34,387 nucleotides of DNA from an uncultured Chthonomonas sp. (GCA_903919615.1 CAIXIX010000044.1:1-34387), one strand, 5' to 3'; shown: positions 1 to 8,196, counted from the first letter of the stretch. Notes: generated from the sequence alone by a model not told the origin. Numbers and translations: made by a program.

Positions 1-158
1 CCTGTGAGGTGGTGCGCCGCCGTGCCTACTCTACGGAATGAGGGATCAGTTAATCGTCGGTACGATGTGTACGGCACGATGGCCTGTAAACCTAAGGAAT
101 CGACCGGATTGACTCCCCGGACCTCGCATCCGTTGGCCGTGTCAGGGCCCCGTCGCAA

Positions 159-203
159 GGCACGGAGCGTTCCTCTCAATTCGAATCACTTTTGCTCCGT
201 GCC
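159..203. repeat. Inverted repeat, 10-bp perfect stem
   Basis: GGCACGGAGC at 159-168 is perfectly complementary to GCTCCGTGCC at 194-203, with a 25-nt loop. Neither side has a T-tract, so it is not a classic intrinsic terminator. It may be a transcript-end or RNA structural element. Confidence 0.6.
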
Positions 204-253
204 GCCGTCGATGGGCTGACCTCGGCCGGGCCTGATCCGATTTGCGGAGGATC

Positions 254-282
254 CTAAGGAACCCGCAATCAGGGTTCCTTAG
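254..282. repeat. Inverted repeat, 11-bp perfect stem, 7-nt loop
   Basis: CTAAGGAACCC at 254-264 pairs perfectly with GGGTTCCTTAG at 272-282 around a 7-nt loop. No U-tract follows on either strand. It sits just left of the tandem repeats. Confidence 0.65.
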
Positions 283-291
283 CGGGGTGTG

Positions 292-490
292 GGGCGGAGC
301 CCTGCAAGAAGCACTATCACGGGGCAAAACCCTGATCCGGAGGTTAGCGCAACCGACGAAAAGACTTCATTAACCCCGGGCGGAGCCCTGCGAAAGCACT
401 ATCACGGGGCAAAACTCCGCTACGGAGGTTAGAGCGATCGACGAAAAGACTACATTAACCCTGGCGGAGCCATACCAGAAGCACTATCAC
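292..490. repeat. Tandem repeat, about 85 bp, 2.3 units
   Basis: Unit 1 is 292-377 (86 bp), unit 2 is 378-461 (84 bp), and a partial unit 3 is 462-490. Shared landmarks are GGCGGAGCC at each unit start, GCACTATCAC about 20 nt in, GGAGGTTAG in the middle, and GACGAAAAGACT followed by CATTAACCC near the end. Units 1 and 2 differ by scattered substitutions and two missing bases. The third copy diverges after the GCACTATCAC block. There is no open frame across it and no CRISPR-like repeat/spacer pattern. Confidence 0.75.
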
Positions 491-545
491 GCTGAAAGCG
501 TTCCCTTCGAAGGGCACCTCAAAAGACGAAAAAACTACGAAAAGC

Positions 546-576
546 AAAAAAAACACCCCCCTACCGCGGCGCGGTA
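546..576 (-). terminator. Putative intrinsic terminator of the aldo/keto reductase gene
   Basis: Read on the minus strand, the end of the reductase gene contains TACCGC-GCC-GCGGTA (plus 576-562). An eight-base G-rich spacer follows, then eight consecutive T residues (plus 553-546). The spacer between stem and T-run is longer than ideal, so the call is moderate. Confidence 0.4.
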
Positions 577-1535
577 AGCGCCAAATCCAACCACCCCATC
601 TCACCCTCCGTAAGCTCCAGATTCATCGCCGCCACATTGCCCGCAACCTCATCCGCCGTCGCAGACCCAACAATTGCAAAGATATTCAACGGATAAGAGA
701 GCACATACGCAAGCGCAATCTGCGCAACGCTTACCCCCTTCGCTGCAGCAAGCTCCTTCGCACGATCCAATCGAACGAAGTTCTCTTCGGTGCCATAACA
801 CTCCACCGCGAGTTTGTCGAAGTAGCCTGTAAAGCTCGCGCCATTGTCTCGCGTAAATCTACCAGATAGAAACCCTCCAGCCATGCTGGACCACGTGAAC
901 AGCGCCATACCGGATGCGGCATACGCCGCTCTTTCTTCTCTGCGGCCCGGGCCAGAGATGCTGACGCATCCATCCCACGGCTCCTTAAGCTGATCTGCCA
1001 GCGAGAAGTTCGGAGACGAGACGGCAAACGGAATCTGCCCGGTGCTCGCCGCGTAGGCGTTCGCCTCCGCGAGGCGCGCCGCAGACCAGTTCGATCCACC
1101 AAACGCGCGGATTTTGCCCTGGCGAACGTACGCGTTCAGCGTATCCACGATTGGCCCGATCGGAACCGACGGATCGTCCCGATGCAGAACATAGAGGTCG
1201 ATATAATCGGTTTGAAGTCGCGCAAGGCTATCGTGAAGATCCGATCCGATGTCGTAAGGAGTAACGCGCTTGCGGAGATCGTTGTGGTGCGCGCCCTTGG
1301 CGAGCACTACTACCTGATCGCGGTTGTTCCGCGCCTCCATCCATCGGCCAATAAATTTATCATTGCCACCGTTCCCGCCATAAACAACTGCCGTATCCAG
1401 GCAGTTGATGCCGGCCTCCCAGGCACAATCCATCTGCGCGAATCCGACAGGATCGTCATTGATCGCAACCTGCATCGTTCCCTGAACAAGCCGAGAGATA
1501 GGGGTATCAATCCCCTGCACCGTTCCATATTTCAT
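561..1535 (-). CDS. Aldo/keto reductase family oxidoreductase
   Basis: A 324-aa cytosolic NAD(P)H-dependent aldo/keto reductase, normal length for the family; substrate unknown. The family's catalytic tetrad is visible: D47 and Y52 in the LDTAVVYG segment, K80 in VVVLAKG, and H118 in DLYVLHRDD. The NADP-binding end is represented by the IVGSATADEV segment near residue 290. The AFGGSNW segment near 144-150 and SSPNFSL further on are typical of YdhF/YajO-like members. The ATG start has GAGG five to nine bases upstream. The gene is alone, followed by a likely terminator, and preceded by palindromes that may bind a regulator. Family assignment is firm. Confidence 0.93.
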   Translation of the reverse strand: MKYGTVQGIDTPISRLVQGTMQVAINDDPVGFAQMDCAWEAGINCLDTAVVYGGNGGNDKFIGRWMEARNNRDQVVVLAKGAHHNDLRKRVTPYDIGSDLHDSLARLQTDYIDLYVLHRDDPSVPIGPIVDTLNAYVRQGKIRAFGGSNWSAARLAEANAYAASTGQIPFAVSSPNFSLADQLKEPWDGCVSISGPGRREERAAYAASGMALFTWSSMAGGFLSGRFTRDNGASFTGYFDKLAVECYGTEENFVRLDRAKELAAAKGVSVAQIALAYVLSYPLNIFAIVGSATADEVAGNVAAMNLELTEGEMGWLDLALTAPR

Positions 1536-1580
1536 GGTTACCTCGAATAATCTTGAATAATAGTTGTTGAAGGACGATTC

Positions 1581-1618
1581 ATTTTACACGCATCGTACGA
1601 TAGGGCAGGTTACACCTG
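1581..1618 (-). promoter_or_regulatory. Possible promoter/operator of the aldo/keto reductase gene
   Basis: On the minus strand a TAAAAT -10-like hexamer lies at 1586-1581, about 45 bp upstream of the ATG. Just upstream are two perfect palindromes, ATCGTACGAT (1592-1601) and CAGGT-TAC-ACCTG (1606-1618), where a -35 box or operator would be. No good -35 hexamer is seen at 17 bp, which fits an activator-dependent or weak promoter. Function is inferred. Confidence 0.3.
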
Positions 1619-1730
1619 GGTTAAGTCAACGGATTTGACAATGTGAAACGGAGGAACGTAACGAAGAACCGAGACCAAAAAACCAAACATCCTCAAAACC
1701 AATTACCCAACTACCGATTTACCAAACTGA

Positions 1731-1803
1731 TGGGTCGTCAGGGACTCGAACCCTGGGCCAGCTGATTAAGAGTCAGCTGCTCTACCGACTGAGCTAACGA
1801 CCC
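1731..1803 (-). tRNA. tRNA-Lys(CTT)
   Basis: The reverse strand folds as a complete 73-nt tRNA. It has acceptor stem GGGTCGT/ACGACCC, a D arm with GCTC/GAGC, anticodon stem GCTGA/TCAGC, a loop with anticodon CTT at plus 1770-1768, T stem CAGGG/CCCTG with TTCGAGT, and discriminator base A at 1731. The 3' CCA is not encoded, so it must be added after transcription. The anticodon CUU reads lysine AAG codons. Confidence 0.95.
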
Positions 1804-1851
1804 GCACTGAAAACAAGGGAGATTGCAACAATCCCCGAACAAACGGTTTGT

Positions 1852-1880
1852 ATGATACCCACGAGGCGATCAAAAGTCAA
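1852..1880 (-). promoter_or_regulatory. Promoter of tRNA-Lys
   Basis: On the minus strand TTGACT (1880-1875) and TATCAT (1857-1852) are separated by exactly 17 bp. Each matches five of six bases of the sigma-70-type consensus. Transcription would begin near 1845, leaving a leader of about 40 nt before the tRNA 5' end at 1803. It lies just past the 3' end of the GxGYxYP gene. Confidence 0.6.
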
Positions 1881-1905
1881 GGCAAATACGCACCACACAC
1901 CACAC

Positions 1906-3717
1906 TTACTGATTGCTGGATGCCTCGGTGGACTGCAGATACAGATCGGCGAGCTCACTGGGTGTTACAAAAACGTACCTGTCCCCGAGTTTCTTGATAA
2001 TGTCGGGGAGCGCGTACAGAAACGTCCAGTTATCCAGCGTGATGTTCACAAATCCGTTCAGGAACGCTGGCTGTCCGACAGCCGCCGCCTTGTCGATCGC
2101 GCTGATAAACGCCTTCTCATTGGAAACCTCAACTAGGGGCGTTACCGCATTGAACACTGGCAAGCCCGATCTCGTTCGAGAGCTCGCGTTGGAGTCTCCG
2201 TTCTCCGCACCATATCCCGGTACGAGGTAACGCAGCCGGGATAGACGGTCTGAACACAGATCCAGCCACTGCTTGTCACCCTGGTACGGCCGCAGGCCGT
2301 GCTGATCCATCCGAGCCATATACCTGTCCGTCCAGCTAAGGAACTCCAGCACCACCGCATCCCGATTGGGCCGTCGGTTCGCGAAGTGCTCCGGATACAT
2401 GTATCCGATGCCGGAGACATCACAAAAGAACTCATTCGTCGGCGTCGCCTGATCGTAATACCAGTCCGCGATCGCAGGGATCAGGTCGATCGCTCCCGGA
2501 CCCACTCCGATTCCAATCGGGAAGTGCCGGTTGCGTCCGGCTAAGAACCAATCTACATGGTAGTTGTAAAAGGTGCCGAGAGCATCGCCGTCCGACGTAG
2601 TTAGGGTAACGTAGGTCTTGGATCGATCCAGGCGCGGGGATATGCGACGCGACGGTCGCTGCCGCAATCGGGATAGATGGTAACCAGTGTGGACCGATAG
2701 GTTGGGTATCCCGATCGCTATCAGAACGTCTCCCCATTCCGATATCATCTTGACGCCTTCGAACTCTCCCATCCCTTCGTTTGTTCCCGCCCACGTAAAA
2801 CCGCATACCGGAATGCAAGGCGGAAGATCAGCAAGAATCCTCTCGATTACCGCCTTTTCTTGCTTAGCGTTGCATTTGCGACTGCCGAGGCTCTCGACGC
2901 CCGTTACCCAGAACACAAACACCCGGTTCTGAATGTAGTAGTCCACAGGGAAAGCCCAGGGCAAAGCGTGATGCGACTTCGGATGCCCTGTCGCCAAAAT
3001 CTGGTGATTCAGCTTTGAACGGTAGGTCTGCCACACCCACTCCATCGCCTGATGGTTCATCGCGAACCGGCCCCGGAGATCGATTTTTAGCTGCAAGTGG
3101 TAATTTTCCGCAAGGGCGGCAGTGCAGACAAGGAGATCCTCCACGCCGGCGATCGAGATAGCGATGTTGTTGCTAACCGGCAGATCGGGGTCGGGCACGA
3201 CGGCACCCCGATAGGAGTGCGCAAAACGCGTCAACAGGTCGGCGATCCCTGTCGCATCTCCAGAGATACGCTCAGTATCAAGAACAAGCCTGCGCTTTCT
3301 TAACCACGCTAGCCAGAACTCATCTCGACGGTGCTCCGGCGGTTCATGGGACTTATCGCCAATCCACCTGCTGTTCGGTATCAGGTAGATTCGAGGTTTT
3401 TCACGGTTGACGAGGCCCTGCAAAGACATGAGCAGCAGATGCTCATCCGGTGAGGCATCGTGGCAATCGACAACGATTAGCTTGCGGGCTGGCGCAGGCG
3501 CCGTGGGGAAGAACAAGGCTTTATCTCGGATGGCTTGTTGCGGCAGTGCGGTTTCTGCCATGGCGCCCGAGGTCAGGCCGACGGCGGCAAGTGAGAGTAA
3601 TAGCTCGCGCCGATCGATTGCGCTGCCAGGCTCGTAAACTGAAGATTGCCCGTTAAAGTTCAAGGTGTTGCCTTTTTGGCTGGTGGAGAGGGACTTCCGT
3701 TGCTTGCCGGTTGCCAA
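1906..3717 (-). CDS. Secreted GxGYxYP domain protein
   Basis: A 603-aa protein of the GxGYxYP family, named for the motif seen here as GIGYMYP at residues 436-442. The family's N- and C-terminal domains are linked by context to carbohydrate metabolism, but no activity is established that I know of. An Arg-Arg pair (36-37) before a hydrophobic stretch (DRRELL, then LSLAAVGLTSGAMA to about residue 54) resembles a Tat signal, suggesting export of a folded protein. Aromatic and acidic residues are abundant in the central part. Start choice is uncertain: TTG at 3717 has AAGG four bases upstream, and a second TTG at 3663 (AAGG seven bases upstream) would shorten the leader by 18 residues. The gene appears monocistronic. 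Confidence 0.85.
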   Translation of the reverse strand: MATGKQRKSLSTSQKGNTLNFNGQSSVYEPGSAIDRRELLLSLAAVGLTSGAMAETALPQQAIRDKALFFPTAPAPARKLIVVDCHDASPDEHLLLMSLQGLVNREKPRIYLIPNSRWIGDKSHEPPEHRRDEFWLAWLRKRRLVLDTERISGDATGIADLLTRFAHSYRGAVVPDPDLPVSNNIAISIAGVEDLLVCTAALAENYHLQLKIDLRGRFAMNHQAMEWVWQTYRSKLNHQILATGHPKSHHALPWAFPVDYYIQNRVFVFWVTGVESLGSRKCNAKQEKAVIERILADLPPCIPVCGFTWAGTNEGMGEFEGVKMISEWGDVLIAIGIPNLSVHTGYHLSRLRQRPSRRISPRLDRSKTYVTLTTSDGDALGTFYNYHVDWFLAGRNRHFPIGIGVGPGAIDLIPAIADWYYDQATPTNEFFCDVSGIGYMYPEHFANRRPNRDAVVLEFLSWTDRYMARMDQHGLRPYQGDKQWLDLCSDRLSRLRYLVPGYGAENGDSNASSRTRSGLPVFNAVTPLVEVSNEKAFISAIDKAAAVGQPAFLNGFVNITLDNWTFLYALPDIIKKLGDRYVFVTPSELADLYLQSTEASSNQ

Positions 3718-3829
3718 TCTGCCTTGTCACCGAGATGTGAACCAAGAAAAATCCATCGCCTCCGGATGTCTCCAATACTGTATCACCATTCATCCCACCT
3801 GCGTTCCCACCACGTATCATCTACAGCCT

Positions 3830-3854
3830 ACCTGAACAGCCACTCAGGTATACT
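3830..3854 (+). promoter_or_regulatory. Inverted repeat overlapping a -10-like box upstream of trpE
   Basis: ACCTGA (3830-3835) and TCAGGT (3844-3849) form a perfect 6-bp inverted repeat with an 8-nt loop. The right arm touches a TATACT -10-like hexamer at 3849-3854. It lies about 100 bp before trpE, in the 234-bp gap between the divergent GxGYxYP and trpE genes. No clear -35 box is present at 17 bp. Operator function is a guess. Confidence 0.25.
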
Positions 3855-3951
3855 TCGTGGAAAGTAATTCGCCCTGCATGGATAGCACGCGCCGATGGTC
3901 GTCGTGATATTTCAACCGCCAGGCGCATTGTGTCGAAAGGTAGCTGCCTAG

Positions 3952-5463
3952 ATGATTGTGCCGGACCGTGACGCGTTTGTCGCCCTCTCTGCAAGAGGCA
4001 ACCTGATCCCCGTTTACCGTGAGATGCTGGCCGATCGCCTCACGCCGGTCTCCGCCTTCGAAAAACTGGTGGGGCAGGGGTCGCCAGACGCAGAGAACCC
4101 GTATGCCTTCCTGCTGGAGAGCGTGGAAGGCGGCGAACGCATCGGCCGCTACTCGTTTTTAGGCAGCAAACCGTCTCTCGTATTTCGCAGCAAAGGACGC
4201 ACCGCCCATATCACCGAGGAGGGTGAAACGCGCACCGAAACGATTGAACAGGGCCAGGACCCGCTTACTCTCATCAAGCAGTTGATGAGCCGGTATCAGT
4301 ACATCGAGAACCCGGCATTGCCGCGTTTCTGCGGCGGTGCCGTCGGCTTCTTTGGCTACGATGTCGTTCGATTTTTTGAGGATCTATCGGATACCAATCC
4401 GGACGACCTGCAGGTCGATGACGCGACCTTCCTTTTTACAGACACACTCGTTATCTTCGACCATGTTCGTCATCGTATCCTGATTGTCTGCAACGCCCAT
4501 ATAACCGAGGATGATCCCGCCTCAGCATACGACGAAGCCGTTCGCAAAATTGAATCGCTCGCCGCCCGCCTTGCGGCTGCGCAGCCTGCTATTACGCCGT
4601 ATCGCCCCGCGCCAGATTCACCGGGAATAACTGTCGAGCACCTCACGCCACGAGCCGATTACGAAGCGGCCGTGCAGCGCTGCCGCGAGTACATCCTGGC
4701 GGGCGACGCCTTCCAGATCGTTCTGTCGCAGCGCTTTAAGGTCCAATTTAATGCGCCGCCCTTCGATCTGTATCGCGCCCTTCGGCATGTTAATCCATCG
4801 CCCTACATGTACTATCTGGATATGGGCGAGCGCAAGATCATCGGTACCTCACCGGAAATTCTCGTTACTGCCGAGCAAGGAACGGTCCGCAGTCGGCCCA
4901 TCGCAGGAACGCGCCCTCGAGGCGCAACATCGGCAGAGGATAAGCGGCTTGAAGAGGAGCTGTTGGCCGATGAGAAGGAGCGCGCGGAGCATATTATGCT
5001 CGTGGACTTGAGCCGGAACGACGTCGGACGTGTCAGCATCTATGGCACCGTGCGCGTTAAGGAGCTTATGGTCGTAGAGCGGTACTCCCACGTCATGCAC
5101 ATCGTGTCGGATGTGGTCGGTAAGCTCAGCCCTGAGCGAGATATCTACGACGTGCTTCGAGCCGTGTTCCCGCATGGCACAGTGTCTGGGGCGCCGAAGG
5201 TGCGGGCCATGGAGATCATCGACGAACAGGAGACGACGCGCCGAGGGTTCTATGCTGGCTGTGCTGGATATTTCAGTTACAGCGGAGGCATGGATATGGC
5301 CATTACGATCCGAACTATGATGGTGGATGGTCAGACAGCCTATCTCCAATCGGGCGGTGGACTCGTAGCGGATTCCACACCAGCGATGGAGTATCAGGAG
5401 TGCGTGAACAAGGCGCGGGCACTCGTTCACGCGATCGAGCTTGCGGAGGCGGGGCTGGACTAG
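3952..5463 (+). CDS. trpE: Anthranilate synthase component I
   Basis: A 503-aa enzyme that, with a glutaminase partner (TrpG), converts chorismate and glutamine to anthranilate in the first committed step of tryptophan synthesis. The N-terminal regulatory domain carries the conserved LLES motif (54-57) of the tryptophan feedback site. The C-terminal chorismate-binding domain carries PIAGTRPRG (316-324), the DEKERAEH-MLVDLSRND block (340-356), HGTVSGAPK (408-416) and the GGG at 468-470. These features and the full length distinguish it from PabB and isochorismate synthases. No trpG, trpD or leader-peptide attenuator is nearby, so the trp genes are probably dispersed. The ATG start has AAAGG about 12 bases upstream. 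Its 3' end lies 5 bp from the convergent kinase gene. Confidence 0.95.
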   Translation: MIVPDRDAFVALSARGNLIPVYREMLADRLTPVSAFEKLVGQGSPDAENPYAFLLESVEGGERIGRYSFLGSKPSLVFRSKGRTAHITEEGETRTETIEQGQDPLTLIKQLMSRYQYIENPALPRFCGGAVGFFGYDVVRFFEDLSDTNPDDLQVDDATFLFTDTLVIFDHVRHRILIVCNAHITEDDPASAYDEAVRKIESLAARLAAAQPAITPYRPAPDSPGITVEHLTPRADYEAAVQRCREYILAGDAFQIVLSQRFKVQFNAPPFDLYRALRHVNPSPYMYYLDMGERKIIGTSPEILVTAEQGTVRSRPIAGTRPRGATSAEDKRLEEELLADEKERAEHIMLVDLSRNDVGRVSIYGTVRVKELMVVERYSHVMHIVSDVVGKLSPERDIYDVLRAVFPHGTVSGAPKVRAMEIIDEQETTRRGFYAGCAGYFSYSGGMDMAITIRTMMVDGQTAYLQSGGGLVADSTPAMEYQECVNKARALVHAIELAEAGLD

Positions 5464-5468
5464 TTCGG

Positions 5469-6674
5469 TCAGGCTGTTGCGGTTAGATTTGCCGGTATGG
5501 TAACGCGAAAAGCGGTGCCTCCGCCCTCTTCAGGACTGCGGTTTTCGACCTGCATCGATCCACGCTGCAGGTCGACATACTTTTTCACCATCGCCAGCCC
5601 CACCTGCCACATGTCGTATCCTCTATCCGGCATATTCTCTTTCACCTGGACTGCGCCGTTAAAGCTGTCGATAATACCCTCCGGAAGATGAAGCGCCGTA
5701 TCGTAAGTAATAATCGTTAAAGCGGTATCGGTGCGAGCCGCGCTAAGTGAAACTATTCCACCCGTTGGCGTTGATCGCAGAGCGCTCGCAAGCAGATGGT
5801 AGACAATGTGGCGAACGATGGTCTCGTCCATATTGATGTGACCGAGCGTTGGCTCCATCTCCAGTTTGAGCTCAACCTGTCTCCGCTGCGCAAGAGCGCT
5901 GAGGATGTCGTATACCGATGCCAGCATCGGGTAGATCTCAGTACGCTTGCACTTAAGAGTAAGCTTGCCAGCCTGAAGCTGCATCACATCTATCAAATCA
6001 TTAATGATCTCAAGCAGGTTCTGGGCCGAGTTGTAAATGTGCCCGAGTGCCATGAGCTGCGATTCATTCATCTCCCCGTACTCGTGTTCGGAAAGAAGCT
6101 CGGAGAACCCTAAAATCGCGGTGAGTGGGGTACGCAGCTCATGCGAGGCATTTGCAATAAACCGGCTTGCAAACTGGTGCGTAAGCACTGTTTGCTCGCG
6201 AACCTCCGTTAGTTCAAGGTCAAGCGCCCGCACGCGCAAGCTGCATGCCTCATTTGCGATGTCAGTAATAAAGCGTGAGCACACGCACCTTGTGGTAGAT
6301 ACTACGTCAACGCTTGCCAGCGCCCGGTCGATGCTGCTCGTTAGCAGTCGAATGAGGCGCTGCACCTCTGGCCATTGAAACGCTAGATCGCTCCAGAGGA
6401 GACCAAGCTGATTCACACTGTCCGGCTGCAATCCCCAGTGCGAAAGACCTTCCTGCGAATATTCATGTGGATCCGGAAGCGCAGAGCCCAGAATATCAAG
6501 GCAGCCAACTAGCGTATCGAGAGTTGCGCCGCCCGCTCTTTGCACTTTCGGCCATAGCGACGAATCCGCTTTGTAAATCGGTCCGGCTGCGGCAAGCGAT
6601 TCGTCCTTCCAGGACTGCAGGATCTGGTCTCTTTTTGAGACGATTATGGTGCTAACGCTAGATCCTTCGGCCAC
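5469..6674 (-). CDS. Histidine kinase-like protein with degenerate ATPase domain
   Basis: A 401-aa soluble kinase-like protein. Residues 1-150 are mainly helical with no transmembrane segment. A good dimerisation/phosphoacceptor domain follows, with SHELRTPLT at 177-185 (H178). The C-terminal ATPase domain is recognisable but eroded. The N-box asparagines are replaced in HLLASALRSTP (293-303). The G1 box DTGxG reads DTALH (325-329). The G2 box keeps only VGLAMVKK (358-365), without its first glycines. ATP binding may be weak or absent. The GTG start overlaps the TAG stop of the preceding chaperone gene by one base, so translation is probably coupled. No response regulator is adjacent. Family placement is firm; activity is doubtful. 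Confidence 0.87.
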   Translation of the reverse strand: MAEGSSVSTIIVSKRDQILQSWKDESLAAAGPIYKADSSLWPKVQRAGGATLDTLVGCLDILGSALPDPHEYSQEGLSHWGLQPDSVNQLGLLWSDLAFQWPEVQRLIRLLTSSIDRALASVDVVSTTRCVCSRFITDIANEACSLRVRALDLELTEVREQTVLTHQFASRFIANASHELRTPLTAILGFSELLSEHEYGEMNESQLMALGHIYNSAQNLLEIINDLIDVMQLQAGKLTLKCKRTEIYPMLASVYDILSALAQRRQVELKLEMEPTLGHINMDETIVRHIVYHLLASALRSTPTGGIVSLSAARTDTALTIITYDTALHLPEGIIDSFNGAVQVKENMPDRGYDMWQVGLAMVKKYVDLQRGSMQVENRSPEEGGGTAFRVTIPANLTATA

Positions 6675-7360
6675 TATTGCTTGCCCCCGTGCTTGCCAAT
6701 TCGCTGAAGAACCGCAGGCGTGATATCGTTCGTAGATGTGACCATTGCATTCACATCAAATACATGATCGATCTTCTTTTCTCGCGCAACCTTAGCAATT
6801 TCGACCCGTAATCCCGCTATTAAACCTCGTTTCACCAGGTCGATGCGCTCCGCGACCTGCTGCCGAATGTCGGCCTGCAGTATCTGAATCATCTTATCGA
6901 ACAGCCGCTTTTGCTGCGTCGCCGCGCTCATCAGCTTCCGGTCCTCCGGGGTAAGCTGGGCCTCCGGTTTCTGCTGCACTTCGCGCAGGTGCTCACCGCG
7001 TTTGTCGCTAAAATCCTTTAACTCTTCCATGCGAACCTTCTGCTTGGCATCCGGATTCTTGACACCTGCAAGATCACCAAACTCTTTCAATTCCGCCTCG
7101 CTCAAGTGGGAAACGGCAATCATTGCATCGACCCTCGATTGAGCGTCCGTTTCTATCTCTGCAGCCGATTGGGCAAGCTTGCCAGGTGCGTCGGAAGCTT
7201 CGTAGACCTTCTCGAGGTCAACCATGCCAAAGGCAGCGTCCGCAGCCGGTGGATCGCCTGGCTGCTTGCGAGCATGAACCATCACCGCGCCAACACCAAG
7301 GAGCAGATTCAGGGTCAACGCTGCCGTAACTGCGGTGGCATGTGCTCTATTGAACTTCAA
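6674..7360 (-). CDS. Skp/OmpH-family periplasmic chaperone-like protein
   Basis: A 228-aa exported or membrane-anchored protein. A hydrophobic signal segment (about 9-30) is followed by FGMVDLEKVY (44-53), the typical Skp/OmpH opening strand. A long charged alpha-helical coiled-coil region (about 57-190) comes next. It ends with KKIDHVFDVNAMVTSTNDIT, matching the family's closing strand and NDIT motif. Skp chaperones carry unfolded outer-membrane proteins across the periplasm, implying a diderm cell. The coiled coil is somewhat longer than in E. coli Skp (about 161 aa in total). The start is TTG; no earlier standard start is in frame, and GGAAGG lies about 13 bases upstream. It lies between purN and the kinase in one leftward operon. 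Confidence 0.82.
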   Translation of the reverse strand: MKFNRAHATAVTAALTLNLLLGVGAVMVHARKQPGDPPAADAAFGMVDLEKVYEASDAPGKLAQSAAEIETDAQSRVDAMIAVSHLSEAELKEFGDLAGVKNPDAKQKVRMEELKDFSDKRGEHLREVQQKPEAQLTPEDRKLMSAATQQKRLFDKMIQILQADIRQQVAERIDLVKRGLIAGLRVEIAKVAREKKIDHVFDVNAMVTSTNDITPAVLQRIGKHGGKQ

Positions 7361-7395
7361 ATCAGATCTACCGCCTTCCTATTCAATCGTGAAAA

Positions 7396-8061
7396 CTACT
7401 CTGGATCAGCTCCCAAAACCCGTCTCTCAACAATACTTAACGCACCCTTAGCGAACAGCCGCACGGCTCGCACATAACACTTGTGCTCTTGCACAAGCAC
7501 TCGCGCCGCAAGCGTCTCCGGCGTGTCGGCATCCAGAATTGGGACAGGCGATTGTACGATAATCGGACCATTGTCATACTGGTTGTCGACGAAGTGAACG
7601 GTACATCCCGATAGCTTCACACCACTTGCGAGTACTGCTCTGTGCACATTTTCGCCGTACATTCCCTTGCCGCCGAAGAGTGGTAAGAGCGCATTGTGGA
7701 TGTTCATTACCCTGCCTGGATACTGTTCGAGGACGGCATCCGGCAATTTGAGCATATAACCTGCGAGGCAGATGAGCCCGGGCTCCGATTTACCCAGAAC
7801 CCGTAGCAAAGCTGCAGCGTAGCCGGCCTCATCGTCCTGGTACTTTCTTGGAGAAACAACTATCGTTGGAATTCCAGCGTTTCGAGCGCGCTCCAGCGCA
7901 GGAGAATCGGTCCGCGTGCCAATTACAAGCTCAACCGTGCCATCTATCTCCCCAGAGCTGCAGCCAGCCATAATTGCGCCGAGATTGCTGCCGCGCCCAT
8001 GTCCAGAGACAAGCACCGCAATCTTTAGTGGCGCTGGCTCCGGATCTTCAACATCTGGCAT
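7396..8061 (-). CDS. purN: Phosphoribosylglycinamide formyltransferase
   Basis: A 221-aa GAR transformylase, which transfers a formyl group from 10-formyl-THF to GAR in purine synthesis. The catalytic triad is present: N120 and H122 in the MNIHNALLP segment, and D163 in QYDNGP. The phosphate-binding loop reads SGHGRGSN, and FGGKGMYG follows the catalytic loop. These are variants of the E. coli pattern, and I take them as lineage features rather than loss of function. The ATG at 8061 is preferred to the in-frame TTG six codons earlier because GGGAG stands 9 bases before the ATG. It is the first gene of the purN, chaperone, kinase operon, with 35 bp before the next gene. Confidence 0.93.
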   Translation of the reverse strand: MPDVEDPEPAPLKIAVLVSGHGRGSNLGAIMAGCSSGEIDGTVELVIGTRTDSPALERARNAGIPTIVVSPRKYQDDEAGYAAALLRVLGKSEPGLICLAGYMLKLPDAVLEQYPGRVMNIHNALLPLFGGKGMYGENVHRAVLASGVKLSGCTVHFVDNQYDNGPIIVQSPVPILDADTPETLAARVLVQEHKCYVRAVRLFAKGALSIVERRVLGADPE

Positions 8062-8196
8062 AACTAAATACTCCCTCAATTACGAATACATCAGCCGAAT
8101 CCTCGATATGCTAGCAGGATGCGGATCGGTTCGGGTACATTTGCCAGAACTTATCATCACTCCTGCACGTCGGCGCGCATTTGTCTAACGCAGCGC

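Larger units (their letters stand above)
1..560. other. Non-coding left-edge region
   Basis: No convincing gene is seen here. The short open frames run through hairpins and repeats and have no recognisable protein features. The region holds two strong inverted repeats (159-203 and 254-282) and a two-and-a-half unit tandem repeat (292-490). The right end is A-rich on the plus strand and takes the 3' end of the leftward aldo/keto reductase gene. It could be an intergenic repeat island or encode a structured RNA; the sequence alone does not decide. Confidence 0.6.

Noticed and set aside
4-327. Short open frames at the left edge on both strands
   Set aside because: They cross strong hairpins and the start of the tandem repeats and show no protein features.
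292-490. Tandem repeats considered as a CRISPR array
   Set aside because: Units of about 85 bp are directly adjacent with no unique spacers of constant length.
3718-3951. trp attenuator or leader peptide before trpE
   Set aside because: No short frame with clustered Trp codons and no alternative terminator pair is seen.
4849-5430. 193-aa minus-strand open frame
   Set aside because: Lies wholly within trpE, whose motifs are complete; it is a shadow frame.
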